Below are positions 24,840 through 34,883 of a stretch of 64,000 nt of DNA, piece after piece. The position numbers were made by a program, and so were the translations under genes. The stretch's first letter is position 1; every line of letters starts with the position of its first letter. The DNA comes from Pseudomonas psychrophila (GTDB lineage Bacteria; Pseudomonadota; Gammaproteobacteria; Pseudomonadales; Pseudomonadaceae): contig NZ_JYKZ01000001.1 in NCBI RefSeq assembly GCF_001043005.1, positions 186,001 through 250,000 of the forward strand. Reading direction: 5' to 3'. The notes beneath the pieces were generated by a model that had not been told where the DNA came from, did not search any database, and was given only the letters and a program-made list of their open reading frames with translations.

Positions 24840-26303
24840 TTAGCGTGGGAACGCTGGCGGGTTAACCCCGGCCATATCTTCCATCACGCGTACTACCTGG
24901 CAGCTGTAACCGAATTCGTTGTCGTACCAAACGTACAGCACAACGCGGTTGTCATTGCAGATAGTGGCTTCAGCATCCACAACACCAGCGTGACGCGAAC
25001 CTACGAAGTCAGTGGAAACCACTTCCTGCGAGCTCACGTAGTCGATTTGCTTGTGCAGATCGGAGTGCAACGCCATGTGGCGCAGGTACTCGTTCATTTC
25101 TTCACGGGTAGCCGGCTTCTCAAGGTTCAGATTGAGGATGGCCATCGACACGTTTGGCGTCGGAACGCGGATCGCGTTACCGGTCAGCTTGCCGGCCAGC
25201 TCAGGCAGGGCCTTGGCAGCAGCGGTAGCAGCACCGGTCTCGGTGATAACCATGTTCAGCGCAGCGCTGCGACCACGGCGATCGCCCTTGTGGAAGTTGT
25301 CGATCAGGTTCTGGTCGTTGGTGTACGAGTGAACCGTTTCAACGTGACCGTTGACGATGCCGAACTTGTCGTTGACAGCCTTGAGCACCGGCACGATGGC
25401 GTTGGTGGTGCAGGATGCCGCCGAAACGATCTTGTCGTCAGCAGTGATTTCGCCGTGGTTGATGCCGTGAACGATGTTCTTCAGCTTGCCCTTGCCCGGT
25501 GCGGTCAAGACAACGCGGTCGATACCTGGGCACTGCAAGTGCTGGCCCAGGCCATCTGCGTCACGCCATACACCGGTGTTGTCCACCAGCAGCGCGTTCT
25601 GAATGCCGTACTGGGTGTAATCCACCTCGGTAGGGTTCTTCGCGTAGATCACCTGAATCAGGTTGCCGTTGGCGGTGATGGTGTTGTTGGCTTCATCGAC
25701 AACGATGGTGCCATCGAACGGGCCATGTACCGAGTCACGACGCAGCAGGCTTGCACGCTTGACCAGATCGTTGTCGGCGCCTTTGCGCACAACGATGGCA
25801 CGCAGACGCAGACCGTCGCCACCACCGGTTTTCTCGATCAGGATGCGTGCCAGCAGACGACCGATACGACCGAAGCCGTACAGAACAACGTCAGTGCCTT
25901 TGCGTGCAGAAGCGTTTTGCTGACCCACTACATCGGCCAACTCTTCGCGTACAAACTGCTCAGCCGTGCGGCCATTGCCTTCGGCCTTGAACTTGACGGC
26001 CAGCTTGCCCAGGTCTACCGAGGCAGCGCCGAGCTTGAGCTCGCTCATTGCCTTGAGCAGAGGGAAAGTTTCGTGCACGGACAATTCGATATCATCGGAC
26101 TGACGATGGCGAGCAAAACGGTGAGCTTTGAGAATCGCAATGACTGAACGGTTGATCAGGCTGCGGCCATAGATCGAGCTAACCACATTGTTATTGCGGT
26201 ATAGCTGACCGATAAGCGGAATCATCGCTTCTGCGAGTGCTTCACGGTCGATCCATTCACCAAGACACTGGTCGGGCTTCTGAGTCACGGGAACCTTCCA
26301 CAT
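24840..26303 (-). CDS. gap: Glyceraldehyde-3-phosphate dehydrogenase, long form
   Basis: 487 residues from MWKVPVTQKPDQ. A GTG five codons later (26288) has the better ribosome site (GGAAGG) and may be the true start. The first ~130 residues are a helical extension absent from classical 330-residue GAPDH. The Rossmann motif DVVLYGFGRIGRLLARIL follows, then the catalytic Cys in SAASCTTNAIVPVLK (about 298), the active-site His in VHSYTNDQ and NAIRVPTPNVSMAILNL. Pseudomonads have this form besides short GAPDHs; it is thought to act mainly in gluconeogenesis. Cofactor preference is not certain from sequence. Confidence 0.94.
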   Translation of the reverse strand: MWKVPVTQKPDQCLGEWIDREALAEAMIPLIGQLYRNNNVVSSIYGRSLINRSVIAILKAHRFARHRQSDDIELSVHETFPLLKAMSELKLGAASVDLGKLAVKFKAEGNGRTAEQFVREELADVVGQQNASARKGTDVVLYGFGRIGRLLARILIEKTGGGDGLRLRAIVVRKGADNDLVKRASLLRRDSVHGPFDGTIVVDEANNTITANGNLIQVIYAKNPTEVDYTQYGIQNALLVDNTGVWRDADGLGQHLQCPGIDRVVLTAPGKGKLKNIVHGINHGEITADDKIVSAASCTTNAIVPVLKAVNDKFGIVNGHVETVHSYTNDQNLIDNFHKGDRRGRSAALNMVITETGAATAAAKALPELAGKLTGNAIRVPTPNVSMAILNLNLEKPATREEMNEYLRHMALHSDLHKQIDYVSSQEVVSTDFVGSRHAGVVDAEATICNDNRVVLYVWYDNEFGYSCQVVRVMEDMAGVNPPAFPR

Positions 26304-26588
26304 GTAGGGGCTGAAAAAAGGGGCTACATTATGCCGCTGCACCCATGCAGGGGCAATGCACGCCTGTCACACGCAGCTACTGAAACGATTAAGCACCCGT
26401 AAATATAGGCGAATATTTTTTTAACACTGGCCTTTTTATGGGTCTGCAGCCCTTGAGCTGCCCCTCTGGCCCCCCCATGTTCGATTACTCACGCTGATTT
26501 CAATGCTGTTAAAGACGGCAACTGACAGCCAGCCCCTAGGCCCGTTACAATTGCCGACTTTGTCGCAACGCTTGGAGCTCAACCTTCC

Positions 26589-29500
26589 GTGCCCGTCCTG
26601 CGTCTACCGAAACTCCCTGCTACGGCAGGTAAACAGCACTGGAGCAACTTGCCCGGTGCCGCCCTGAGCCTTGCAATTGCCGAGGCCGCCAGCGCCGCCA
26701 AGCGCTTCACCCTGCTCCTGACCGCCGACAGCCAAAGCGCCGAACGCCTTGAGCAAGAGCTGAGGTTTTTCGCGCCCCAGTTACCGGTGCTGCACTTTCC
26801 CGACTGGGAAACCCTGCCCTACGATCTGTTCTCGCCGCACCAGGACATCATCTCCCAGCGTATCGCCAGCCTGTACCGGCTACCGGAGCTGAGTCATGGC
26901 GTTTTGGTAGTGCCGATTACCACCGCCCTACATCGCCTTGCACCGACCAAATTTTTGCTCGGCAGCAGCCTGGTGCTGGATATCGGCCAGAAGCTGGACG
27001 TCGACCAGATGCGCACCCGGCTTGAGGCCAGTGGTTATCGCTGCGTTGACACCGTCTACGAGCATGGTGAGTTTGCGGTGCGCGGCGCCCTGATCGACCT
27101 GTTCCCGATGGGCAGCAAGCTGCCGTACCGGATCGACCTGTTCGACGACGAAATCGAGACCCTGCGCACCTTCGACCCGGAAAACCAGCGCTCGATCGAC
27201 AAGGTCGAATCGGTAAGGCTGCTGCCCGCTCGCGAGTTCCCGTTACAAAAAGACGCCGTAACCCGCTTCAAGGCCCGCTTCCGGGAACGCTTTGATGTCG
27301 ACTTCCGTCGGTGCCCGATCTTTCAGGATCTGACCAGCGGAATTACACCTGCAGGCATCGAGTACTACCTGCCGCTGTTTTTCGATGAAACCTCGACCCT
27401 GTTCGATTATCTGCCGGCCGACACCCAGGTGTTCTCGCTGCCAGGTATTGAGCAGGCGGCCGAGAACTTCTGGTCTGACGTGCGCAATCGTTACGAAGAA
27501 CGCCGCGTCGACCCCTCGCGCCCGCTGTTACCGCCAGCCGAGCTGTTTCTGCCGGTTGAAGACTGTTTCGCCCGCCTGAAAAGCTGGCCGCGCGTGGTCG
27601 CAAGCCAAGATGACGTAGATACCGGCAGCAGTCGTGAACGCTTCCCCGCACAACCGCTGCCCAACCTGGCAATTGAAGCCAAGGCCAATCAGCCACTGGC
27701 TGCCTTGTCCGGGTTTCTTGAGCAGTTTGATGGCCGTGTGCTGTTTACCGCCGAATCGGCCGGTCGCCGCGAAGTGCTCCTCGAGTTGCTTGAGCGCCTG
27801 AAACTGCGCCCAAAAACCGTCGATAGCTGGCCCGATTTCGTCACCAGCAAACATCGCCTGGCAATCACCATTGCCCCGCTGGACGAAGGCCTGTTGCTGG
27901 ACGACCCGGCACTGGCACTGATTGCCGAAAGCCCGTTGTTCGGCCAGCGGGTGATGCAGCGCAGGCGTCGTGAGAAACGCGCCGATGCCAACAACGATGC
28001 CGTCATCAAGAACCTCACCGAATTGCGCGAAGGCGCACCCGTTGTCCACATTGACCACGGTGTCGGTCGCTATCAGGGCCTGGCGACGCTGGAAGTCGAC
28101 AATCAGGTGGCCGAATTCCTGACCCTTGAATACGCCGAGGGCGCCAAGCTTTATGTACCGGTGGCCAATCTGCATCTCATCGCCCGCTACACCGGCAGCG
28201 ATGATGAACTGGCACCGCTGCACCGCCTTGGTTCGGAAACCTGGCAAAAGGCCAAGCGCAAAGCTGCCGAGCAAGTGCGTGATGTGGCCGCCGAACTGCT
28301 CGATATCTACGCTCGCCGCGCCGCCCGCGAAGGTCATGCATTTGCGGACCCGAAAGCCGATTACGCGACCTTCAGTGCCGGCTTCCCGTTTGAAGAAACC
28401 CCGGACCAGCAAACCACCATCGAAGCCGTGCGCGCCGACATGCTGTCGCCCAAGCCGATGGACCGCCTGGTGTGTGGCGACGTGGGCTTCGGCAAAACCG
28501 AAGTGGCCATGCGCGCAGCCTTCATTGCCGTGCATGGCGGTCGTCAGGTCGCAATTCTGGTCCCCACCACCCTGCTCGCCCAACAGCACTACAACAGCTT
28601 CCGCGACCGTTTTGCCGACTGGCCGGTAACCGTTGAGGTGATGAGCCGCTTCAAGTCGGCCAAAGAGATCAATGCCGCCGTGGCCGACCTGGCCGAAGGC
28701 AAGATCGACATCGTGATCGGCACCCACAAGTTGCTGCAAGACGACGTCAAAATCAAAAACCTTGGCCTGGTGATCATCGACGAAGAGCACCGCTTCGGGG
28801 TTCGCCAGAAAGAACAGCTCAAGGCCCTGCGCAGTGAAGTCGATATTCTGACCCTTACCGCAACGCCTATCCCGCGCACGTTGAACATGGCGGTGTCGGG
28901 CATGCGCGACCTGTCGATCATCGCCACGCCACCGGCACGCCGGTTGTCGGTGCGCACCTTCGTCATGGAGCAGAACAAAAGCACGGTTAAAGAGGCGTTG
29001 CTGCGTGAACTGCTGCGCGGCGGGCAGGTTTACTACCTGCACAACGATGTTAAAACCATCGAAAAATGCGCCGCAGACCTGGCCGAACTGGTACCGGAGG
29101 CGCGGATCGGCATCGGCCACGGGCAGATGCGCGAACGCGAACTCGAACAGGTGATGAGCGACTTCTATCACAAGCGATTCAACGTGCTGATCGCCTCGAC
29201 CATTATCGAGACCGGCATCGACGTGCCGAGCGCCAACACCATCATCATCGAGCGCGCCGACAAATTCGGCCTGGCACAATTGCACCAGCTGCGCGGCCGC
29301 GTGGGGCGCAGTCACCACCAGGCTTACGCTTACTTGCTAACCCCCCCTCGCCAGCAAATCACAGGGGATGCGCAAAAACGTCTCGAAGCCATCGCCAACA
29401 CCCAGGATCTGGGGGCAGGCTTTGTCCTGGCCACCAACGACCTCGAGATCCGTGGTGCAGGTGAGCTGCTGGGTGACGGCCAAAGCGGCCAGATCCAGGC

Positions 29501-30038
29501 CGTTGGGTTTACCCTGTACATGGAAATGCTCGAACGGGCGGTCAAGTCGATTCGCAAGGGCGAGCAACCGAACCTCGACCAACCGTTGGGTGGAGGTCCG
29601 GAAATCAACTTGCGGGTGCCCGCACTGATTCCCGAGGCGTATCTGCCAGATGTGCATACCCGCCTGATTCTCTACAAGCGCATTGCCTCGGCCACCGACG
29701 AAGAAGGCCTCAAGGACTTGCAAGTCGAGATGATCGACCGCTTTGGCCTGCTTCCAGAACCCACCAAGAACCTGGTACGCATCACCCTGCTCAAATTGCA
29801 GGCCGAGCAGTTGGGAATCAAAAAGGTCGATGCTGGCCCACAAGGCGGGCGAATCGAATTTGCAGCAGACACACCGGTTGATCCGATGGTGCTGATCAAA
29901 CTGATCCAAGGCCAACCCAACCGCTACAAATTCGAAGGTGCAACCCTGTTCAAGTTCATGGTGCCAATGGAACGCCCGGAAGAACGCTTCAATAACATTG
30001 AGGCGCTGTTTGAGCGTCTGACGCCGAAGTCTTCCTAA
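26589..30038 (+). CDS. mfd: Transcription-repair coupling factor Mfd
   Basis: 1149 residues in the usual order: UvrB-like domains (1 to about 350, LHFPDWETLPYDLFSPHQDIISQRIASL), the RNA-polymerase-interacting CarD-like domain (about 475-540, VVHIDHGVGRYQGL), and a RecG-like translocase with Walker A GDVGFGKTEVAM (about 630), DEEH box IIDEEHRFGV (about 730) and motif VI QLRGRVGRSHHQAYAYLL. The C-terminal D7 domain ends NIEALFERLTPKSS. Removes stalled RNA polymerase and recruits UvrA. The start is a GTG. A SNF2 helicase gene follows by 11 bases. Confidence 0.98.
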   Translation: MPVLRLPKLPATAGKQHWSNLPGAALSLAIAEAASAAKRFTLLLTADSQSAERLEQELRFFAPQLPVLHFPDWETLPYDLFSPHQDIISQRIASLYRLPELSHGVLVVPITTALHRLAPTKFLLGSSLVLDIGQKLDVDQMRTRLEASGYRCVDTVYEHGEFAVRGALIDLFPMGSKLPYRIDLFDDEIETLRTFDPENQRSIDKVESVRLLPAREFPLQKDAVTRFKARFRERFDVDFRRCPIFQDLTSGITPAGIEYYLPLFFDETSTLFDYLPADTQVFSLPGIEQAAENFWSDVRNRYEERRVDPSRPLLPPAELFLPVEDCFARLKSWPRVVASQDDVDTGSSRERFPAQPLPNLAIEAKANQPLAALSGFLEQFDGRVLFTAESAGRREVLLELLERLKLRPKTVDSWPDFVTSKHRLAITIAPLDEGLLLDDPALALIAESPLFGQRVMQRRRREKRADANNDAVIKNLTELREGAPVVHIDHGVGRYQGLATLEVDNQVAEFLTLEYAEGAKLYVPVANLHLIARYTGSDDELAPLHRLGSETWQKAKRKAAEQVRDVAAELLDIYARRAAREGHAFADPKADYATFSAGFPFEETPDQQTTIEAVRADMLSPKPMDRLVCGDVGFGKTEVAMRAAFIAVHGGRQVAILVPTTLLAQQHYNSFRDRFADWPVTVEVMSRFKSAKEINAAVADLAEGKIDIVIGTHKLLQDDVKIKNLGLVIIDEEHRFGVRQKEQLKALRSEVDILTLTATPIPRTLNMAVSGMRDLSIIATPPARRLSVRTFVMEQNKSTVKEALLRELLRGGQVYYLHNDVKTIEKCAADLAELVPEARIGIGHGQMRERELEQVMSDFYHKRFNVLIASTIIETGIDVPSANTIIIERADKFGLAQLHQLRGRVGRSHHQAYAYLLTPPRQQITGDAQKRLEAIANTQDLGAGFVLATNDLEIRGAGELLGDGQSGQIQAVGFTLYMEMLERAVKSIRKGEQPNLDQPLGGGPEINLRVPALIPEAYLPDVHTRLILYKRIASATDEEGLKDLQVEMIDRFGLLPEPTKNLVRITLLKLQAEQLGIKKVDAGPQGGRIEFAADTPVDPMVLIKLIQGQPNRYKFEGATLFKFMVPMERPEERFNNIEALFERLTPKSS

Positions 30039-30049
30039 ATGAACTACCC

Positions 30050-32752
30050 ATGACCCTGAGCCAGAAACCCCGGCTGACCAAGCCGCTCGCACCGACCTGG
30101 ACCAGCCGCTTCAAAGAGCAAAGCCTTGAGCGTGGCCGCCGCTACGCGAAGGAAAACCGCGTCAGGATCGTCCAGATCGGCGACAGCATGATCACCGCCA
30201 GCTGCCAGGGCTCAGGCGAAAACACCTACCGTCAGACCATACACCTGCGTGAATCCGCCAAAGGCACATTGCTTTTGGTGGACGCCACCTGCACCTGTCC
30301 GGTACGCACCCATTGCAAGCACACCGCTGCCGTCTTACTGAAGATTGAAGAAACCTTGAACTACCCCGCCGCCGCTCAAGATGCCGAGCTTCTGGAAAAG
30401 CTCCAGGCCGTACTCGACTCACGTCGCCCCAACAACTTGCCAGAACTTCAAGTCGACGATGTAAAGCCGGTGCCACGCCTGTGGCTGGCCAGCGCCGAGT
30501 TCAGCGCCTTCGAGCCGCGCAACGGCAAGATGCAACGCTACATCCAGCACCGCGCCGCACTGTCGTTCAACTACCTGGACCAGTACGTCAGCGGGCAAAA
30601 AAACACCGACATCCTGCTGCGCCAGGAACAGCAGACCCTGCGGATCAAGCGCCATCCAGACCTGGAAAACCTCTATCGCGAGCAATTGCGCAGCCTTGGC
30701 TTCAAAATTGCCACCCGTCAGAGCAAAGCGCTGCCCGAAAGCGCGGGCGAGTTGTTTGAACTGGTCAATGACAGTGCCTGGCTGAATTTCACTCTTAACC
30801 AGATGCAAGGCCTGCGCGAACAAGGCTGGGAGCTGCAGATCGATGAGGGTTTCGGCTTTGACCTGACCCCGGTCGAAGACTGGTATGCCAATGTCGATGA
30901 GGCGCCTGAGCGCGACTGGTTCGACCTGGAGCTGGGGATTATCGTCAACGGCCGGCACTTGAGCCTGCTACCGATACTGCTGAACCTGATGCGCTCCCAC
31001 AGCGATATCCTCAATCCCGAGAAACTCGCCCGACGCCGGGATGACGAACTGATTCTGGTGAATATCCCGGCCAACCCTGCCAGCAACCATGGCCCGCTGC
31101 AGGTTGCCCTGCCTTACGGACGGCTTAAACCGGTACTGGCTACTCTGGACGAGTTCTACCTGGGCGAGCCGGATGCCACCTCGCTGCGAATCAAAAGCGC
31201 TGATGCACCGCGCCTCAACGCACTCGATGCCCTGCCCTTGCGCTGGGAAGGTGGCGAGCAGATTCGCGGCTTTGCCCAGCGCCTGCGCGACATCAAAGAC
31301 TTTAGCGTAGAGGCCCCTGAAGGGCTCAATGCCAACCTGCGCCCCTACCAGCTTGAAGGCCTGAGCTGGATGCAGTCGTTACGCCAGCTCGAGGTGGGCG
31401 GCGTACTGGCCGACGACATGGGACTGGGTAAAACCCTGCAGACACTGGCGCATATTTTGTGCGAAAAGAATGCCGGCCGCCTGGATCTCCCGGCCATGGT
31501 GGTGATGCCCACCAGCCTGATCCCCAACTGGCTGGACGAGGCTGCGCACTTCACCCCGCAGCTCAAGGTGCTGGCGTTGTTTGGCGCCACCCGCAAAAAA
31601 CACTTTGCACACCTCGCTGACTACGACGTAATCCTGACCACCTATGCCCTGTTGCCCAAGGACATCGAGCATCTGGTCAAACAGCCCTTGCACCTGCTGG
31701 TACTGGACGAAGCGCAGTACATCAAGAACCCTGGCAGCAAGGCTACCCAGGCTGCGTGCGAACTGATTGCGCGGCAACGCCTGTGCCTGAGCGGCACCCC
31801 CCTGGAAAACCACCTGGGAGAACTGTGGTCACTGTTTCACTTCCTGCTCCCTGGCTGGTTGGGCGACGTTAAAACCTTTAACCGCGATTACCGCATCCCC
31901 ATCGAGCGCCAGGGCAGCAACGAGCGCCTGCAGCACCTCAATGCACGCATCAAGCCGTTTTTACTGCGCCGCACCAAGGAACAGGTCGCTACCGAACTAC
32001 CACCCAAGACCGAGATCATTCATTGGGTTGAGCTTAACGAGGCGCAGCGCGATGTATACGAAACCATGCGCCTTGCGATGGACAAAAAAGTGCGCGACGA
32101 AATCACCCGTAAAGGTGTCGGGCGCAGCCAGATTATTATCCTTGAGGCGCTGCTAAAACTGCGTCAGGTGTGCTGCGACCTGCGCCTGGTCAGCGACACC
32201 CCGCCGAAAAAGGGCAGTACTTCCGGCAAGCTCGACAGCTTGATGCTGATGCTCGAAGAACTGTTTGCCGAAGGTCGACGCATCTTGCTGTTTTCACAGT
32301 TCACCTCGATGCTCAGCCTGATCGAAATCGAACTGAAAAAACGCAAGGTTCGTTACGCCATCCTGACGGGGCAAACCCGTGACCGGCGCACCCCGGTCAA
32401 AGACTTCCAGAGCGGCACGCTGCAGATATTTCTCATCAGCCTCAAGGCGGGTGGTGTCGGCTTGAACCTCACCGAGGCCGACACAGTGATTCACTACGAC
32501 CCGTGGTGGAACCCGGCGGCTGAAAACCAGGCCACTGACCGCGCCTACCGCATTGGCCAGGAAAAACCGGTGTTTGTGTACAAGATGATTGCCCGCGGCA
32601 CCGTGGAAGAGAAAATCCAGCACTTGCAGCAGGAAAAGTCGGATTTGGCAGCAGGCGTTCTTGACGGACGAGTCGCTGGCGACTGGAAGCTTCAGGACGA
32701 CGACATCGATGCGCTGTTTGCGCCGCTGCCGCCCAAAACAGAGAAGCGCTGA
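30050..32752 (+). CDS. SWIM zinc-finger SNF2-family helicase
   Basis: 900 residues. N-terminal SWIM zinc motif CTCPVRTHCKHTAAVLL (about 83-100), a middle region of about 300 residues without a known domain, then a SNF2/Swi2 translocase: Walker A VLADDMGLGKTLQTL (about 450), DEAQ box LLVLDEAQYIKN, LSGTPLENHLGELWSLFHFLLPG, and helicase C with LISLKAGGVGLNLTEADTVIHYDPWWNP and DRAYRIGQ. SNF2 proteins move on DNA and remodel protein-DNA complexes. Eleven bases after mfd, so probably cotranscribed, which suggests work on stalled polymerase or repair intermediates; that is inference. Its specific role is unknown. Confidence 0.93.
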   Translation: MTLSQKPRLTKPLAPTWTSRFKEQSLERGRRYAKENRVRIVQIGDSMITASCQGSGENTYRQTIHLRESAKGTLLLVDATCTCPVRTHCKHTAAVLLKIEETLNYPAAAQDAELLEKLQAVLDSRRPNNLPELQVDDVKPVPRLWLASAEFSAFEPRNGKMQRYIQHRAALSFNYLDQYVSGQKNTDILLRQEQQTLRIKRHPDLENLYREQLRSLGFKIATRQSKALPESAGELFELVNDSAWLNFTLNQMQGLREQGWELQIDEGFGFDLTPVEDWYANVDEAPERDWFDLELGIIVNGRHLSLLPILLNLMRSHSDILNPEKLARRRDDELILVNIPANPASNHGPLQVALPYGRLKPVLATLDEFYLGEPDATSLRIKSADAPRLNALDALPLRWEGGEQIRGFAQRLRDIKDFSVEAPEGLNANLRPYQLEGLSWMQSLRQLEVGGVLADDMGLGKTLQTLAHILCEKNAGRLDLPAMVVMPTSLIPNWLDEAAHFTPQLKVLALFGATRKKHFAHLADYDVILTTYALLPKDIEHLVKQPLHLLVLDEAQYIKNPGSKATQAACELIARQRLCLSGTPLENHLGELWSLFHFLLPGWLGDVKTFNRDYRIPIERQGSNERLQHLNARIKPFLLRRTKEQVATELPPKTEIIHWVELNEAQRDVYETMRLAMDKKVRDEITRKGVGRSQIIILEALLKLRQVCCDLRLVSDTPPKKGSTSGKLDSLMLMLEELFAEGRRILLFSQFTSMLSLIEIELKKRKVRYAILTGQTRDRRTPVKDFQSGTLQIFLISLKAGGVGLNLTEADTVIHYDPWWNPAAENQATDRAYRIGQEKPVFVYKMIARGTVEEKIQHLQQEKSDLAAGVLDGRVAGDWKLQDDDIDALFAPLPPKTEKR

Positions 32753-32776
32753 GACATCCAAATTCTTGATTAACCG

Positions 32777-32965
32777 CAGGAGCTGGCTTGGCTGCCACTC
32801 AGGCAGCGCGGTCTTTCGCGCTGATGCCATCGCGAGCAAGCCCGCTCCCACGGGCGTTGGGGTACTTGCGAAATCTGAGGTCGGGCTCGATTTCTGTGGG
32901 AGCTGGCATGCCTGCGATTCAGGCGATACGGTCTTTCTGCTTCGCCAAGCGTCAAAGCGGCATCG
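32777..32965. repeat. Cluster of REP-like sequences
   Basis: Three to four REP halves in the convergent gap between the helicase and nagZ: GGAGCTGGCTTGG near 32780, GCGAGCAAGCCCGCTCCCAC near 32833, TGTGGGAGCTGGCATGCCTGC near 32896, and CAAAGCGGCATCG near 32953. The variant with GGAGCTGGC tails differs from the plain GGAGCGGGC type seen elsewhere. Confidence 0.75.
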
Positions 32966-32971
32966 ATGTGC

Positions 32972-33982
32972 TCAATCTATTAATTGAGCATCCTTGAGCG
33001 CACCCATCGCCACCAGCCAGCGCGGACTCTGACGATAATCGGTGCTCGCCCAGGCCTGACCGCGCATGCGCGCAATCCTTGGCGAAGGGCTGACCTTCAA
33101 TCGCTGAGCGGCGCTGAGTGCTAGCTCTGCTGCAGCGCGGTCGTTGCACACCAGCCCCATGTCGCAACCGGCTGACAATGCAGCTTCAATGCGGCTAGCG
33201 GCATCACCCACCACATGCGCACCGGCCATCGACAGGTCGTCACTGAAGATCACGCCGTCAAACTGAAGCTCGCCGCGCAAAATATCTTGCAACCAGCGAC
33301 GTGAGAATCCGGCTGGTTGGCTGTCCACTTGCGGATAAATCACGTGCGCCGGCATGACGGCAGCCAGATGCTTGCTCAAGCGGGCAAATGGCACGAGGTC
33401 ATGGGCGCGAATCTGCTCAAGGCTGCGCTCATCAGTAGGAATGGCAACGTGGGAATCAGCCTCGGCCCATCCGTGACCCGGGAAGTGCTTACCGGTCGCC
33501 GCCATGCCTGCGTCGTTCATTCCGCGAATAAAAGCCCCGGCCAATGTGGCTGCGCGCTCAGGGTCGCCCTCGAACGAACGACTGCCGACCACAGCACTGC
33601 GCTGGTAGTCCAGATCCAGTACCGGGGCAAAGCTCAAGTCCAGCCCTACGGCCAGTACTTCAGTGGCCATGATCCATCCACACTGCTCAGCCAAGTACTC
33701 GGCGTTGGGGTTGTCGGCAATGGCACGCATCGCTGGCAGACGCACGAAACCCTGACGTAGACGCTGAACCCGGCCGCCTTCCTGATCGACCGCCAACAGC
33801 AGGTCGGGACGCAGCGCACGAATCGAGGCGCTCAACTCACGCACCTGGCGCGGGTGCTCGATATTGCGTGCAAAGATGATCAACCCGCCCACTTCAGGCT
33901 GGCGAAGTAATTGCCGATCTTCAGCCGTCAGCCAAGTACCGGCGACGTCCACCATCAAGGAGCCTTGCAAGGCAGAACTCAT
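32972..33982 (-). CDS. nagZ: Beta-N-acetylhexosaminidase NagZ
   Basis: 336 residues, glycoside hydrolase family 3. Starts at MSSALQGSLMVDVAG, supported by AGGA eight bases upstream. Motifs: GGLIIFARNIEHPRQV, LLAVDQEGGRVQRL, and the characteristic KHFPGHGWAEADSH loop that carries the catalytic His/Asp pair. The nucleophile Asp is in VIFSDDLSMAGA. Cytosolic enzyme that removes GlcNAc from 1,6-anhydro-muropeptides in cell-wall recycling and so feeds AmpR signalling. Lies downstream of psrA on the same strand, about 170 bp away. Confidence 0.97.
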   Translation of the reverse strand: MSSALQGSLMVDVAGTWLTAEDRQLLRQPEVGGLIIFARNIEHPRQVRELSASIRALRPDLLLAVDQEGGRVQRLRQGFVRLPAMRAIADNPNAEYLAEQCGWIMATEVLAVGLDLSFAPVLDLDYQRSAVVGSRSFEGDPERAATLAGAFIRGMNDAGMAATGKHFPGHGWAEADSHVAIPTDERSLEQIRAHDLVPFARLSKHLAAVMPAHVIYPQVDSQPAGFSRRWLQDILRGELQFDGVIFSDDLSMAGAHVVGDAASRIEAALSAGCDMGLVCNDRAAAELALSAAQRLKVSPSPRIARMRGQAWASTDYRQSPRWLVAMGALKDAQLID

Positions 33983-34151
33983 GGGAAATCCTTTAAAAAG
34001 AGAGCGTTCATTACCCCGCCCGGATCCTCAGGCATGCGCCTGCGCGCCGCACTCCAGAGAGGCGGCGACGAATCGACAGACGGGAATAAGTCAGGGCTGG
34101 GCATGGCAACTAGCTTAGCGGAACAAAGCAGCCGCGCACACCCGCAGCAGG

Positions 34152-34859
34152 TCAAACCTTGGCGGTCACCGCAGGGGTTTTACTGCGCGGACGAAGCTGG
34201 GCACTGGCCATTGCAGAATCAGTGACGCCGCTTTGCGCACGCATGCCTGCCGCGAGAAATGGCACCATCAGGCGCATCACCTGCTCGATCGAGGTATTGA
34301 CACCGAAATCAGTCTCGGCGATGGCACGTAGCGCCTTGATCCCGGACATGCTGAAGGCCGCAGCACCCAACATGAAGTGCACACGCCAGAACAACTCGAG
34401 AGGCGGGATTTGCGGGGCCGCTTCGTTGACCAGCAACATATAGCGGCGGAAAACCTTGCCGTACATGTCTTCAAGATAGCGACGCAAGTGACCTTGGCTC
34501 TGACTGAATGCCAACCCCAGCAAGCGCATGAAAATCGACAGGTCATTACCACTGCGCGGCTGAATCACCAGCGCCTGCTCGACCAGCATTTCCAGTAACT
34601 CTTCAAGGCTGGGACGGTTCTCGGGTTTGGCCTGGCGACGCTCGAGTTCGCGATCCAGGTTGGCGCAAAAAGGCCCCAGAAAGCGCGAAAACACAGCCTG
34701 AATCAGCGCCTTTTTAGAACCAAAATGGTAATTGACCGCCGCAAGATTAACCCCGGCTTTGCTGGTAATCAGCCGCAATGAGGTTTCGGCAAACCCTTTT
34801 TCCGCGAACAGCTGCTCGGCAGCATCAAGGATACGTTCAACGGTTTCCGACTGTGCCAT
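34152..34859 (-). CDS. psrA: TetR-family regulator PsrA (fatty-acid responsive)
   Basis: 235 residues from MAQSETVERIL; GGAG lies six to seven bases upstream, so the ten-codon extension was dropped. N-terminal TetR HTH (AEQLFAEKGFAETSLRLITSKAGVNLAAVNYHFGSKKALI) and a long helical ligand domain. The location next to lexA and the sequence match Pseudomonas PsrA, which senses long-chain fatty acids, represses its own gene and the fadBA operon, and activates rpoS. A perfect GAAAC-N4-GTTTC site lies 37-50 bases upstream of the start. Confidence 0.95.
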   Translation of the reverse strand: MAQSETVERILDAAEQLFAEKGFAETSLRLITSKAGVNLAAVNYHFGSKKALIQAVFSRFLGPFCANLDRELERRQAKPENRPSLEELLEMLVEQALVIQPRSGNDLSIFMRLLGLAFSQSQGHLRRYLEDMYGKVFRRYMLLVNEAAPQIPPLELFWRVHFMLGAAAFSMSGIKALRAIAETDFGVNTSIEQVMRLMVPFLAAGMRAQSGVTDSAMASAQLRPRSKTPAVTAKV

Positions 34860-34883
34860 GACTACTCCGCCTGACAAACATTT

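Noticed and set aside
27528..29318. 596-codon minus-strand open frame inside mfd
   Set aside because: Antisense shadow of Mfd in a GC-rich gene; the product has no recognisable motif, whereas the plus strand gives complete Mfd domains.
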